Assembly (NCBI RefSeq): GCF_019880545.1
Contig: NZ_JAINVW010000003.1
Location: 372,001-436,000 of the forward strand
DNA length: 64,000 nt
Source: Flagellimonas meishanensis
GTDB lineage: Bacteria > Bacteroidota > Bacteroidia > Flavobacteriales > Flavobacteriaceae
Reading direction: 5' to 3'
Within the stretch, counting starts at the first letter, position 1. Every line of letters starts with the position of its first letter. Of the stretch, positions 52,027-60,844 are shown piece by piece. The translations under genes were made by a program, and so were the position numbers. The notes below the pieces were generated by a model. It was not told the origin of the DNA, ran no database searches, and was given only the letters and a program-made list of their open reading frames with translations.

Positions 52027-52803
52027 ATGGATGAGAAGATGACCATTACTTTTTTGGGAACGGGAACCTCACAGGGAATACCGGTCATTGGCAGCAATCA
52101 TCCCGTGTGCAAAAGCAGTGATCCCAGGGACAAAAGGCTGCGCGTATCCGTTTTGGTTTCCTGGAAAAATTACAACTACGTTATCGATTGCGGCCCTGAT
52201 TTCAGACAGCAAATGCTGGCCAATCCCATTGAAAGGTTGGACGGTATCCTTTTTACCCACGAACATGCCGACCACACTGCCGGAATAGACGACATCCGCC
52301 CCTTTTTCTTTAGGCAGGGTGATATTCCGATCTATGCCCACAAGCGTGTGGTCAAGCAGCTTAAAAGGCGCTTCGATTACATTTTTGCCGATGACGACAG
52401 ATATCCCGGTGCTCCTGCAGTCAAGGTCACGGAAGTGGAAAAGGACAGTCCCATTCCATTGGCAGATTTACACGTGATACCCATTGAAGCCTATCATAAC
52501 CGTTTGCAAGTATTTGGGTATAGATTCAAGGATTTTGTATACCTGACGGATGTGAAACAGGTCCCTGAAGACGAAATACAGAAAATACAAAACGCAAAGG
52601 TTCTCGTGGTCAATGCACTACGTGAAGAAGCACATCACTCTCACTTTAATCTGGATGAGGCTTTGGAGTTTGCCATCAAAGTGGGGGCGGAGCAAACGTA
52701 TTTTACACACATAAGCCACTTATTGGGATTCCATGGGGAAGTAGAAAAAAAATTGCCCAAAAATGTGCACTTGGCCTACGATAATCTAAAAATCAAAATA
52801 TAG
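52027..52803 (+). CDS. MBL-fold metallo-hydrolase (PhnP/RNase Z-like)
   Basis: 258 residues from ATG at 52027 (MDEKMTITFLGTGTSQGIPVIG); a TTG nine bases upstream is unlikely. FTHEHADHTAGIDDIRP is the metal motif, VIDCGPDFRQQM precedes it, and VVNALREEAHHSHF and YFTHISHL give later metal ligands. The order and length match the PhnP-like phosphodiesterase branch. It is followed by the 164-residue gene after 2 bp. Confidence 0.87.
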   Translation: MDEKMTITFLGTGTSQGIPVIGSNHPVCKSSDPRDKRLRVSVLVSWKNYNYVIDCGPDFRQQMLANPIERLDGILFTHEHADHTAGIDDIRPFFFRQGDIPIYAHKRVVKQLKRRFDYIFADDDRYPGAPAVKVTEVEKDSPIPLADLHVIPIEAYHNRLQVFGYRFKDFVYLTDVKQVPEDEIQKIQNAKVLVVNALREEAHHSHFNLDEALEFAIKVGAEQTYFTHISHLLGFHGEVEKKLPKNVHLAYDNLKIKI

Positions 52804-52805
52804 CA

Positions 52806-53300
52806 ATGAAGAGTAAAATTTTCCTATATCTTTTTGTATTCGCCGCCTTGATAAGCCTTTATCAGTTCGTGAGCACGAATAACCTACAAAAGGCACTCAA
52901 CACCCAGGTGGATGCGTTGAAGACTGAAGTTGATGGGCTCAAGGATTCCTTGCAGGATGCCCAATTGAAAATTTTGGACATTCAATATTTTTCCTTGGAA
53001 AACAATGATGATGCCCTGGTTTATTACGACCATCTGAACCTAAAGGACCCTTCCAGATATATTGAGGACAAATTGCTCGAGACCAACGAGACATCTGGAG
53101 ATAACCCGCTGATTCCTTACGCAGGGATGGAAAGTGACTTCAAAATAAATAAGATCAGGGTCCTGAACCATAAATGGATTTTGGCTGATTTTTCAGACGG
53201 GAAATACTGGGGAGATCTGGTCATCCAATACGAACTGAAAAATGATCTGAGTGTGGATTTCACCCTATTGGATCATTTGCTCTACACCAGGAGCGATTAG
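52806..53300 (+). CDS. Membrane-anchored coiled-coil protein, unknown
   Basis: 164 residues: an N-terminal anchor (KIFLYLFVFAALISLYQFV), a short coiled coil (LQKALNTQVDALKTEVDGLKDSLQDAQLKI) and a globular C-terminal part (DIQYFSLENNDDALVYYDHLN...). I recognise it only as a conserved flavobacterial unknown. It starts two bases after the MBL hydrolase gene, so they form one transcript. The end overlaps the convergent esterase by 4 bp. Confidence 0.65.
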   Translation: MKSKIFLYLFVFAALISLYQFVSTNNLQKALNTQVDALKTEVDGLKDSLQDAQLKILDIQYFSLENNDDALVYYDHLNLKDPSRYIEDKLLETNETSGDNPLIPYAGMESDFKINKIRVLNHKWILADFSDGKYWGDLVIQYELKNDLSVDFTLLDHLLYTRSD

Positions 53301-53956
53301 ATCCGTTGGGAAAGCCATTTCCGAAAAGAATAAAAATTTTGGGGTGACACCCCGTGGCCCACTGGAAATTCCTCATATACGTGATCAATGTTCAAGCGTT
53401 TCAGGAAATCCGGCGTTTTTTGCGCCCATTCCAAAGGAATCACTTGGTCCACCTGACCGTGTGAAGCATAGATATCCAATCCACTGTGATCCTTTTTTTG
53501 ATATCCTTCCACCAGAATATTCTCATTGATATACCCACTCAGGGCTATCAAATTCTTTACTTTTTCTGGAAAGGAAAGTGCCACGGCATAGCTTAAAATG
53601 GTCCCCTGGCTAAATCCCAAAAGGCTTATGTTCCGTTCATCCAGATCATACGCTACAATGGCCTCGTCAATAAAAGCGACAATCTTGTCCCTGGATTCCC
53701 CGGCCTGTGCATCATCGCTCCATTTTCCATACTCAGCATCAAAATTGATGGCATACCATGCATGTCCAAAGGGTTCCAAATCGAAAGGAGCCCTAACCGA
53801 AATCACCTGCAGTTCTTGGGGAAGTTCTGCAGCAAACGAAAACAGGTCCTCTTCGTTGCTCCCATAGCCATGAAACAAAAAAATGGCAGGTTTTTTATCG
53901 GTTTTAATGGAGGAAGTACGAAGTAGGTGCGTTAAAGACAAATGGGCGGGGGACAT
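53297..53956 (-). CDS. Alpha/beta hydrolase, carboxylesterase/phospholipase type
   Basis: 219 residues, the normal length. FLFHGYGSNEEDLFSFA is the oxyanion-hole loop, SLLGFSQGTILSYAVAL the nucleophile elbow GFSQG, GQVDQVIPLEWA the Asp and VGHGVSPQNF the His. It is a short-chain carboxylesterase/lysophospholipase. The start is preceded after 9 bp by the small membrane protein gene. Last gene of a minus-strand run. Confidence 0.88.
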   Translation of the reverse strand: MSPAHLSLTHLLRTSSIKTDKKPAIFLFHGYGSNEEDLFSFAAELPQELQVISVRAPFDLEPFGHAWYAINFDAEYGKWSDDAQAGESRDKIVAFIDEAIVAYDLDERNISLLGFSQGTILSYAVALSFPEKVKNLIALSGYINENILVEGYQKKDHSGLDIYASHGQVDQVIPLEWAQKTPDFLKRLNIDHVYEEFPVGHGVSPQNFYSFRKWLSQRI

Positions 53957-53965
53957 ATTCTCAAA

Positions 53966-54292
53966 TTATGGAATAAAGGTAAACCATTTCTGAAAATGTT
54001 TGCCCAAGAGGGGCAGGGGGTTGTTTTTTTCATTCAGTGCCTGAAGAAACCCATATCCCCATAGCACAAGATACAGCAGATAAAGGGGGATGGATAAATA
54101 GACAATTTCACTAAAGCTTAGCACGATGGCCAATGCATGAAAAAGAAGATGTATGCCAAATGCCTGACGAATATGAAATCGGGCAAAGGCATTCTTGGGC
54201 TCCATATTCATCGTGATGGCGATCAAACAGCCAACAAGGGTAATGTATGCGATAATTGCGGTGGTCTTACCCGCTCTTGATTCGTTCTTCAA
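53966..54292 (-). CDS. Small TIC20/DUF4870-like membrane protein
   Basis: 109 residues from TTG at 54292 (KNESRAGKTTAIIAYITLVGCLIAI). Family members begin with a similar TAIIAYIT..G stretch, so I prefer this non-ATG start; the upstream frame is read out of pyrC-like sequence. Three or four hydrophobic helices and NAFARFHIRQAFG, a motif of the DUF4870 fold. Function unknown. Sits 4 bp after the dihydroorotase-like gene stop. Confidence 0.7.
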   Translation of the reverse strand: MKNESRAGKTTAIIAYITLVGCLIAITMNMEPKNAFARFHIRQAFGIHLLFHALAIVLSFSEIVYLSIPLYLLYLVLWGYGFLQALNEKNNPLPLLGKHFQKWFTFIP

Positions 54293-54296
54293 TTTG

Positions 54297-55550
54297 TTAC
54301 AACAAAATTTGATTGTTATTGATAACCCCATAGACTTTCCCCTTGAGTTTTGCACCCAAAAACATACTGTTCTTGGATGTGGAGAGCACGTCATCCTCAC
54401 CAAATGTCCATTCCATATCAGGATCAAAAAGTGTCAAACAGGCTTTTTCGCCTATTTTTAGTGCAGGGGATTCAAGTCCAAACCGTTCCCGGCCCTTGGT
54501 CAACATGGAAACGATCTGTTCCATTCCCAAAATGGGAACCAAACCGCCAAAAGCTGACTCCAATCCGATAGATCCCTCTACCGCATTGTCAAATTCCACC
54601 CGCTTCTCCTCAATGTCTATGGGAACATGATCGGAAGTAATAAAGTCGATGGTTCCGTTCTGGACTCCTTTTATGAGCGCATTGCAGTCCGATTTACTCC
54701 GTAAGGGAGGCAAAACCTTAAAATTGGAATCAAATTCCTGCAAAGTTTCATCTGTAAAAATAAGGTTGTGGACAGCCACGCTGCAACTCACATCAAGTCC
54801 TTTCTTCTTGGCGGCGGCTATCAATCGAACCGACCCGGCCGTGGATATGGTGGGAATATGCAATTTTCCACCAGTATACTCCAGTATGAAAAGGTCGCGG
54901 GCCACTTGAAGTTCTTCTGCCATAGCGGGAATTCCCTTTAACCCCAATTGTGTTGACATAGGTCCTTCATGCACCATGCCATGGCCCTTTATCTGGTTGT
55001 CCTGGGGGAACGACATCACCAACCCCCCAAAATTTTGAGCATAGAGCAAGGCTATCTTCAACAAGTTGGGATTGGCCAGCTGTTTCTTGAAATCGTAAAA
55101 GGCAACGGCCCCGGCATTTTTCATATCGAACAATTCTGCCAAGTCGTTTCCTTCGGAATGGCGGGTCAATGCCCCAATGGGATGTAGGCTTGTGGGTTTT
55201 CCCAATCCCCTTTCTTTTAAGAAAACAATATCCGAACTGGTATCCGGAAGTGGATTGGTGTTGGGGTTGAGGAGTATATCGGCAAATCCACTTTTACCCG
55301 CCACAAACAAACCATTTTTGATGGTTTCCCTTTCTTCAAATCCTGGTTCTCCAAAACTGACACTGGTATCGAACCAACCAAGGGATACATGCAGGTTTTT
55401 GGGATTCACGACTTGGGTCTTGGATGGGGTTTCAATGGAAGGGGCTATTTTATCAACAATCCCATTTATTATAAGAATGTCTCGCTTTTTCAAGTGCAAT
55501 TCCTTGTTTTCAGGACTTACAATCTTTGCGGACTTCAGCAGAATGTTCAT
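54297..55550 (-). CDS. Dihydroorotase homologue lacking metal ligands
   Basis: 417 residues from MNILLKSAKIVSPENKE; the ATG overlaps the stop of the BatA gene (ATGA). The fold is dihydroorotase (NPNTNPLPD, LPPLRSKSDCNALIKGVQNGTIDFITSDHVP, GSIGLESAFG). At the metal site DxHVHLREPG reads DTSVSFGEPG, so both His of the HxH pair are Ser; HICHxST reads HIPTISTA; TDHAPH reads SDHVPI. Probably catalytically inactive, perhaps a partner of aspartate carbamoyltransferase as for inactive homologues elsewhere; that is inference. Confidence 0.85.
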   Translation of the reverse strand: MNILLKSAKIVSPENKELHLKKRDILIINGIVDKIAPSIETPSKTQVVNPKNLHVSLGWFDTSVSFGEPGFEERETIKNGLFVAGKSGFADILLNPNTNPLPDTSSDIVFLKERGLGKPTSLHPIGALTRHSEGNDLAELFDMKNAGAVAFYDFKKQLANPNLLKIALLYAQNFGGLVMSFPQDNQIKGHGMVHEGPMSTQLGLKGIPAMAEELQVARDLFILEYTGGKLHIPTISTAGSVRLIAAAKKKGLDVSCSVAVHNLIFTDETLQEFDSNFKVLPPLRSKSDCNALIKGVQNGTIDFITSDHVPIDIEEKRVEFDNAVEGSIGLESAFGGLVPILGMEQIVSMLTKGRERFGLESPALKIGEKACLTLFDPDMEWTFGEDDVLSTSKNSMFLGAKLKGKVYGVINNNQILL

Positions 55551-57463
55551 GCAACGAATTTTTGAATGATTACCTCCAACAACGCCAGTAACAACGCTAA
55601 AATAACAAACCATTTCCAATAAGCACTAATACTGCTTTCAGCTTTTAACTGTTGAAATAGCTCCTCCACGGAATCATGGATGTTTGCAGCAAGGCTTTTT
55701 TCAAGATCCATATAATTGAGCATACTCTCGTTTCGGGGAAAATTGAAACTGATGTTCCTAAGTGGAGCATCATTTTCATGTATTGTATAGGTGCCGTCAA
55801 TGGTCGGGTTCTCATCAAATGTAAGCCGGGTTCTGTTGGAAAATCGTTGCTGTTGGGGAATAAACTCGTAAGAATCATTGGATACTTTTAAGATGTTGTC
55901 TCCTGTTGGTTGAACGGCAACATCCACCACTTCGGGCCGGCCCAGAGTGTGGTAGATTTTGGGGGTCTTTAATCCGGAAACTCCCATATTATAAAATGTC
56001 GGCACGATTAAGGGAGAATTCTTGAAATTGGTATTGGAAAGTTCCAATGAGGCCGAGAAAAGATAAAGGCCATCATCTCCAAAGAGGAAAGGGATATTCC
56101 CCTCCATTCCCAAAACATTTGGCAGCTTTGTCTGAATGCTGAAGTATTGACTGACTGATGGATATTGGAAGTTGGTTACGTTCTTTTCAAAAACATTCGC
56201 ATATAGGGGGTGATCAAAGGAAATTGATGTAATCCTTCTATCAGCCTGCAACTTTTCCAAAAGTCGTATAGCTCCCAGCCCTGACAAAAACTGGTTGTAG
56301 TTGGCCAAATCCGCATTTACGGAAGGTACAATGATTAGGGTGCCCCCGTCGGCCCTAAAAGCGTGCAACACTTTTTGCAAACTTTGGGGAATGCTTTCCA
56401 GATTGTCCAATATGACCACAGCTTGCTTGTCCAAGACGCTATAATTGAGCTGGTCCAATTCGTTTCTTGTGAAATTGAACTCATCTTCCGTGTAAAGTCT
56501 TTCCAAATAATCACTGTCCGAATTACTGATTGCCAACACATTGATTTTGGGCTTTTGGTCGATATTGAAAAAGAATCGATTGTCATACCCCAGGCTGTTG
56601 TCCGCAATCTGAAGTCGACCATTGATGACAACCCCCGAGAGCAGTGAGAAATCAATGGAAGCCCTTCCCCGGTCATTGAATGTCGCCGAACTTTTGGCAA
56701 TTAAGGTGTCTGAATTATATAACGAAATGGGCAGATCTTCCTCAGGCTGTCCACCAGATATAAAAACAGTAATCTTACGCTGCTCAGAAACAGCTTCGTG
56801 TAAAGAAACGGAATCAACGGCCACATTATATCCGCTATTCGGTTGTATTTGAACCAAATATGTGTTCAATATTGAATCTATGGTGGAACCTCTCATTCGT
56901 TGTTGGAAATCGGAAATTATGATCAGATCCTTGATTGATGCGCTGGAATTTGAAAATAGGGTTTTCGCCTTGATTTGAATCTCATCCAAGGACAATTGTC
57001 GATGGGTATAGGGTAGGGACAGGAGATTGTTCTGGATATTTTTAATGTTCACGTCCCTAAACGTGTTTTCGTTCGTGAACAGACTCAGGGTATGCTCGTC
57101 TCCCACGTTTTTAATCAAATCCTGAATGGCCTTTTGCAATAGGGGAAGCCCATTTTTTTTGGCCTGCATGCTGAAGGAATTATCCAGATAGATTACCGTT
57201 TCCTTTTCTTTCAGGGCAGCTTCGTTGGCAACAAAAGGTTGGGCAAAGGCCAAAACAAGGGAAGCGAGGAGCGATATCCGCGTAACGAGCAACAACCACT
57301 TTTTCAGGCTTTGGCTCTTTCGTGATTCAGACACCACTTTTTGTAGCATGGCCACATTGGTAAAAGGTGTTTTCTGAAAACGTCTTAGCTGGAAGAGATG
57401 GATAACAATGGGGATGAGAAGGAGAAAAAGGGCCCAAAGAATTTCTGGATGTTTAAACTGCAT
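55547..57463 (-). CDS. BatA/VWA-domain membrane protein
   Basis: 638 residues from ATG at 57463 (MQFKHPEILWALFLLLIPIVIHLFQLRRF), the canonical BatA start; a TTG two codons upstream is not needed. Two N-terminal TM helices, a VWA-like domain with YLDNSFSMQ (MIDAS), a long middle part and a final TM helix (WFVILALLLALLEVII). Proteins of this type are common in Bacteroidota; their role is unclear. Upstream neighbour of the dihydroorotase-like gene with a 4-bp overlap. Confidence 0.85.
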   Translation of the reverse strand: MQFKHPEILWALFLLLIPIVIHLFQLRRFQKTPFTNVAMLQKVVSESRKSQSLKKWLLLVTRISLLASLVLAFAQPFVANEAALKEKETVIYLDNSFSMQAKKNGLPLLQKAIQDLIKNVGDEHTLSLFTNENTFRDVNIKNIQNNLLSLPYTHRQLSLDEIQIKAKTLFSNSSASIKDLIIISDFQQRMRGSTIDSILNTYLVQIQPNSGYNVAVDSVSLHEAVSEQRKITVFISGGQPEEDLPISLYNSDTLIAKSSATFNDRGRASIDFSLLSGVVINGRLQIADNSLGYDNRFFFNIDQKPKINVLAISNSDSDYLERLYTEDEFNFTRNELDQLNYSVLDKQAVVILDNLESIPQSLQKVLHAFRADGGTLIIVPSVNADLANYNQFLSGLGAIRLLEKLQADRRITSISFDHPLYANVFEKNVTNFQYPSVSQYFSIQTKLPNVLGMEGNIPFLFGDDGLYLFSASLELSNTNFKNSPLIVPTFYNMGVSGLKTPKIYHTLGRPEVVDVAVQPTGDNILKVSNDSYEFIPQQQRFSNRTRLTFDENPTIDGTYTIHENDAPLRNISFNFPRNESMLNYMDLEKSLAANIHDSVEELFQQLKAESSISAYWKWFVILALLLALLEVIIQKFVA

Positions 57464-57585
57464 TCCCAATTGTGATTGGACAAATATAGGGATTAAAACA
57501 TTTGGCCTTAAGCATGAACGATGTTAAGACTTTGGTAATTTCCGAGGGGAATGGTCGAGGGGCCAAATATTCAAGATTTTTATCG

Positions 57586-58593
57586 TCAGCAAAAGAAAAA
57601 GTAGTCCCGTGCAGCCTTTTGTCCCAACCCATGCAGATAATCCTTAATATCTGACTGTGCGGCTTCATTGGCCACAGTGATTATACTCTGTGGGTTTTTC
57701 AAGTCCTTGAGCGCTTCAAAATGAACAAGCTCCTTGCCATATATTTTCTTGCCTATCTTTTGGGGATTGTCACAGAGCCATACAAAAGGCACATTTCGTT
57801 TTTGGAGCCCCCGGGCAATGCTTTTCCCCTTAAAACCGGCTCCCCAGACTACCAAAGGCCTGGAAGAGTCATGGTCCAGCTTCAAAAAATATTGCAGTTT
57901 TATGTCCAAAAAATAGTTTTGTGCGTAATGCTCATGTGTTCTGGAAGTCCTGGAATCATAGTCCCTCCATAAATGTAACACTTCGCTACACGGGATCACT
58001 TTCAATTGGTTTTCATAAAATCGAAAGGTCAGGTCGTAATCCTCGGGGTATCTATCGGGCGTGAAAGCCCCACATCGCTCCAGATCTTCATGGTATACCA
58101 TCCAGCAAGGGGAGGGGATGACACACTCTTTATAGATTTCATCATAATTGCCTCCAGTTGCCGTCAACGAATTCAACCAGGCCTGGTAGCGTTCATAGCC
58201 ATTGCTGATTCCTCTGTCCGAGAAATAGCAAACCTGACCAACCGAAACATGGCCTTCCCCATGTTCAAGTAGGGAACGTGCCATAACTTCCAGGCGGTTG
58301 GGCTTCATGATATCATCTGAATCCATGCGTGTGACTAAGGTTCCGTTACTTTTGGCATATGCTGTGCGCAGCGCAGGAATTATTCCAACCCCAATATTTT
58401 TGAAAACGTGGATTCGGGCATCTCTTTGGGCATATTTTTCCATAAGTCCAAGGCTGTCGTCATCGGAATGGTCGTCCACCGCCAAAACCTCCCAGTGTGG
58501 GTAACTTTGACCAATTATGGAATTGATGCACTCTGGAAGAAAATGAGCCGTGTTTTTAAAAGGAATCAGAATGCTTACCGTAGGATGCTGCAT
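57586..58593 (-). CDS. Glycosyltransferase family 2 with C-terminal NAD-like fold
   Basis: 335 residues from MQHPTVSILIPFKN. LAVDDHSDDDS and TRMDSDDIM (DXD) are the GT2 signature, for nucleotide-sugar binding. The last part (RPLVVWGAGFKGKSIARGLQKR) is a Rossmann-like Gly-rich segment seen as an added domain in Bacteroidota GT2 proteins. Likely makes surface glycan. 39 bp after the PD40 gene. Confidence 0.85.
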   Translation of the reverse strand: MQHPTVSILIPFKNTAHFLPECINSIIGQSYPHWEVLAVDDHSDDDSLGLMEKYAQRDARIHVFKNIGVGIIPALRTAYAKSNGTLVTRMDSDDIMKPNRLEVMARSLLEHGEGHVSVGQVCYFSDRGISNGYERYQAWLNSLTATGGNYDEIYKECVIPSPCWMVYHEDLERCGAFTPDRYPEDYDLTFRFYENQLKVIPCSEVLHLWRDYDSRTSRTHEHYAQNYFLDIKLQYFLKLDHDSSRPLVVWGAGFKGKSIARGLQKRNVPFVWLCDNPQKIGKKIYGKELVHFEALKDLKNPQSIITVANEAAQSDIKDYLHGLGQKAARDYFFFC

Positions 58594-58632
58594 GTAACAA
58601 AGTAACAAAAAGCCAAGGCAAAAGCATGGATT

Positions 58633-59583
58633 TTATTGTTGACCGCCCTGTCGTTCAAGTCCGTTGGGATTGAACTTGACCTGATACAACCTGCTGTTGC
58701 CATTTTCATAACTGTTGAGGAAGCTGCTTAGGGTGTCCATGTCCTCCAATCCTTCCGTTGGGTTTTTGGTCCTTCGACTTGTGAGATATAAAACACCATT
58801 TGATTCGTCCATAAATGGACAATAATCCATGTATGAAGAATTTATGGGCATTGGAAGTGGTTTGGCCTGGGTCCACTCGCCATCCCTCTTAAAACTGATG
58901 TACAAATCCCCGCTGCCTAGTCCATCCTCGCGATTGTAACCACCGAAAATAAGGTAGGATTCGTCTCTGGAAATGTAGGCGTTGTACTCAAAGCCTTCGG
59001 AATTAATGGAGGCCGACAGCGAGACGGGTTTTGAATATCCATCTTTAGTACGGGCGCTAAAAAAAATATCATCCTTGCCAATACTTTCAGGGCTGTCCGA
59101 AGTGAAGTAAAGATTGCCATTTTCTGCAAGGGACGGATAAAACTCATTATGTTCCGTATTCACGGGACCACCTAGGTTGATGGGCGCTGACCATTCCTTC
59201 TGAACATCGGACCGTTCCACAAACCAAATGTCAAAATCCTTGGGTTTATTGATGGAATCATGCAGTGGACGGTTTGAAACAAAATACAACCGCAGGCCAT
59301 CAGGGGACAAGAAAGGTTCCATATCCCGATATCTGCCCGAGAATCTTACTAGTTCTGGAGGGCTCCATGTTTCCAGCTCTTTTTTGGCCGTCACGATTAC
59401 TGATATTTCTTCCGTTTGTGACTGAATCGTGAAGTAGGCTTCTGCACCAGTGTTGTCAAGTGTGAAATCCCTTATCTTATCAAATTGGGTGAGTCCCGGA
59501 ATGGCAGCTTCCGGCTGTGATACCTCTTGGCTAAAGGATAATACGGAAAAACAAAAAAGAAGAGCATAGCAACTATTTTTCAT
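58633..59583 (-). CDS. Secreted PD40 beta-propeller protein
   Basis: 316 residues from MKNSCYALLFCFSVLSFSQ, a signal peptide; ATG lies inside the SGNH gene (11-bp overlap). It has about five PD40 blades (FLSPDGLRLYFVSNR, LAENGNLYFTSDSPE, DESNGVLYLTSRR). It probably binds or senses a ligand in the periplasm or outside. Last of the S10-peptidase group. Confidence 0.78.
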   Translation of the reverse strand: MKNSCYALLFCFSVLSFSQEVSQPEAAIPGLTQFDKIRDFTLDNTGAEAYFTIQSQTEEISVIVTAKKELETWSPPELVRFSGRYRDMEPFLSPDGLRLYFVSNRPLHDSINKPKDFDIWFVERSDVQKEWSAPINLGGPVNTEHNEFYPSLAENGNLYFTSDSPESIGKDDIFFSARTKDGYSKPVSLSASINSEGFEYNAYISRDESYLIFGGYNREDGLGSGDLYISFKRDGEWTQAKPLPMPINSSYMDYCPFMDESNGVLYLTSRRTKNPTEGLEDMDTLSSFLNSYENGNSRLYQVKFNPNGLERQGGQQ

Positions 59584-60262
59584 GCTCAACAGCTTCTTGG
59601 ATAGCATTTTTTACCAATTTCTCCATGACGGCGTAGCCTGCTGGAGTCAAATGAACCTCGTCCGTAGTGTATTCCTTGGGCAGCCCATTTCGGGTATCTG
59701 CCATGGCAGTGAAGTAGTCCAAATAGGGGACATCCTTGTCACTGGCCATTGCCTTCAACATCTGATTCAGTTTTGGAATCTTTATATTGGGTTGTAGGCC
59801 GGGACGCCACGGATAGTCATGGGCCGGCAGCACCGAGCAAACTATGGGGCATATGCCATTTGCTTCTGCCAATTCCACCATGGAAAGAATGTTGCCCCTT
59901 ATCTGCTCCAAGGTCATTGGGCCGGTGTTTCCCGCAATATCATTGGTCCCTGCAAGGATTACAACAATCTTGGGCCGAAGGTCAATGACATCCTGTCGAA
60001 ACCGTAACAGCATTTGGGGTGTGGTCTGTCCGCCGATACCCCGATTAATATAGTTATTGTTTGTGAAGAAATCCGGGTTGGCATCGGGCCAACCTTCGGT
60101 GATGCTATTTCCCATAAAAACAACCCTGTTATCTTCAGCCGTGGAAGTTTTTAGCTTTTTATTGGCTTCTTGGTACTTGGTTAAATTGGGCCAATCTTGA
60201 CTTACCATTTTTTTACTGGACAGAAGGGAAAAGAGCATAATTGAAACTATGAGAAATCGCAT
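59573..60262 (-). CDS. SGNH/GDSL-type hydrolase, secreted
   Basis: 229 residues from MRFLIVSIMLFS; the longer open frame upstream lies in another gene. VVFMGNSITEGW carries the nucleophile (GxSITEG, block I), GIGGQTTPQML block II, LAGTNDIAG block III (GTND) and DEVHLTPAGYAVM block V (DxxHL). It is an esterase or deacetylase of GDSL type acting after secretion. The upstream gene stop is 2 bp away. Confidence 0.88.
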   Translation of the reverse strand: MRFLIVSIMLFSLLSSKKMVSQDWPNLTKYQEANKKLKTSTAEDNRVVFMGNSITEGWPDANPDFFTNNNYINRGIGGQTTPQMLLRFRQDVIDLRPKIVVILAGTNDIAGNTGPMTLEQIRGNILSMVELAEANGICPIVCSVLPAHDYPWRPGLQPNIKIPKLNQMLKAMASDKDVPYLDYFTAMADTRNGLPKEYTTDEVHLTPAGYAVMEKLVKNAIQEAVEHEK

Positions 60263-60264
60263 CT

Positions 60265-60840
60265 TTAATTCTTTGGAGGAGTTATCATAATATGCGCCCG
60301 ATGTGTGCCCGGGTCCATCAGCCAAGCATGACCCGGAGGTGTGGGGGTAGTGGGCAGCCCCGTACTTTCTCCTGTAGCGTAGGGCATATAAAAGACATAT
60401 CGGACATATGGATTTTCGATTTCCCCGGTTTCGGCATTCACCGTTCCAGTAAATACACAAAGTGTAGCCTTGTCCGGCATCTTCAGTTTTCCTGACTTGA
60501 CCTCGGCCTCTCGAATATCAAAAATTTCCTTGCCATCCTTTCCTTCTTTTTTCAGTTGTCTCCCGCGCGCCATAAATTCGTCCAATTTCTTATGGTAGGC
60601 CGCTGTTGAAAATTTGTCGTTGGTGGGGTCATCCGCCAGCGCAATGTAATCGTTGGTCCCTTCCCGCAGGGTGATGAAGTTTCCCTTGGAATCATATCCA
60701 TAGACTTTGGCACCGTCCCTATAATCTGTGGGAACTGCCATTAGGGCCGTACTGATTTGCCATTCTTTGGAGGGGATTTCTTGAGCTGACATCACAAAGA
60801 CGCAAAGAAGGCCAATGGAAAGTGCAATTTTTGTTCTCAT
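60265..60840 (-). CDS. Secreted hypothetical protein
   Basis: 191 residues with a signal peptide (to ...VMSAQ). No motif recognised with confidence; the mid part (AVPTDYRDGAKVYGYDSKGNF, GESTGLPTTPTPPGHAWLMDPGTHRAHIM) has two His near the end that may hold a metal. It sits in the operon between the S10 peptidase (4 bp) and the SGNH hydrolase (2 bp). Confidence 0.6.
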   Translation of the reverse strand: MRTKIALSIGLLCVFVMSAQEIPSKEWQISTALMAVPTDYRDGAKVYGYDSKGNFITLREGTNDYIALADDPTNDKFSTAAYHKKLDEFMARGRQLKKEGKDGKEIFDIREAEVKSGKLKMPDKATLCVFTGTVNAETGEIENPYVRYVFYMPYATGESTGLPTTPTPPGHAWLMDPGTHRAHIMITPPKN

Positions 60841-60844
60841 CGTT

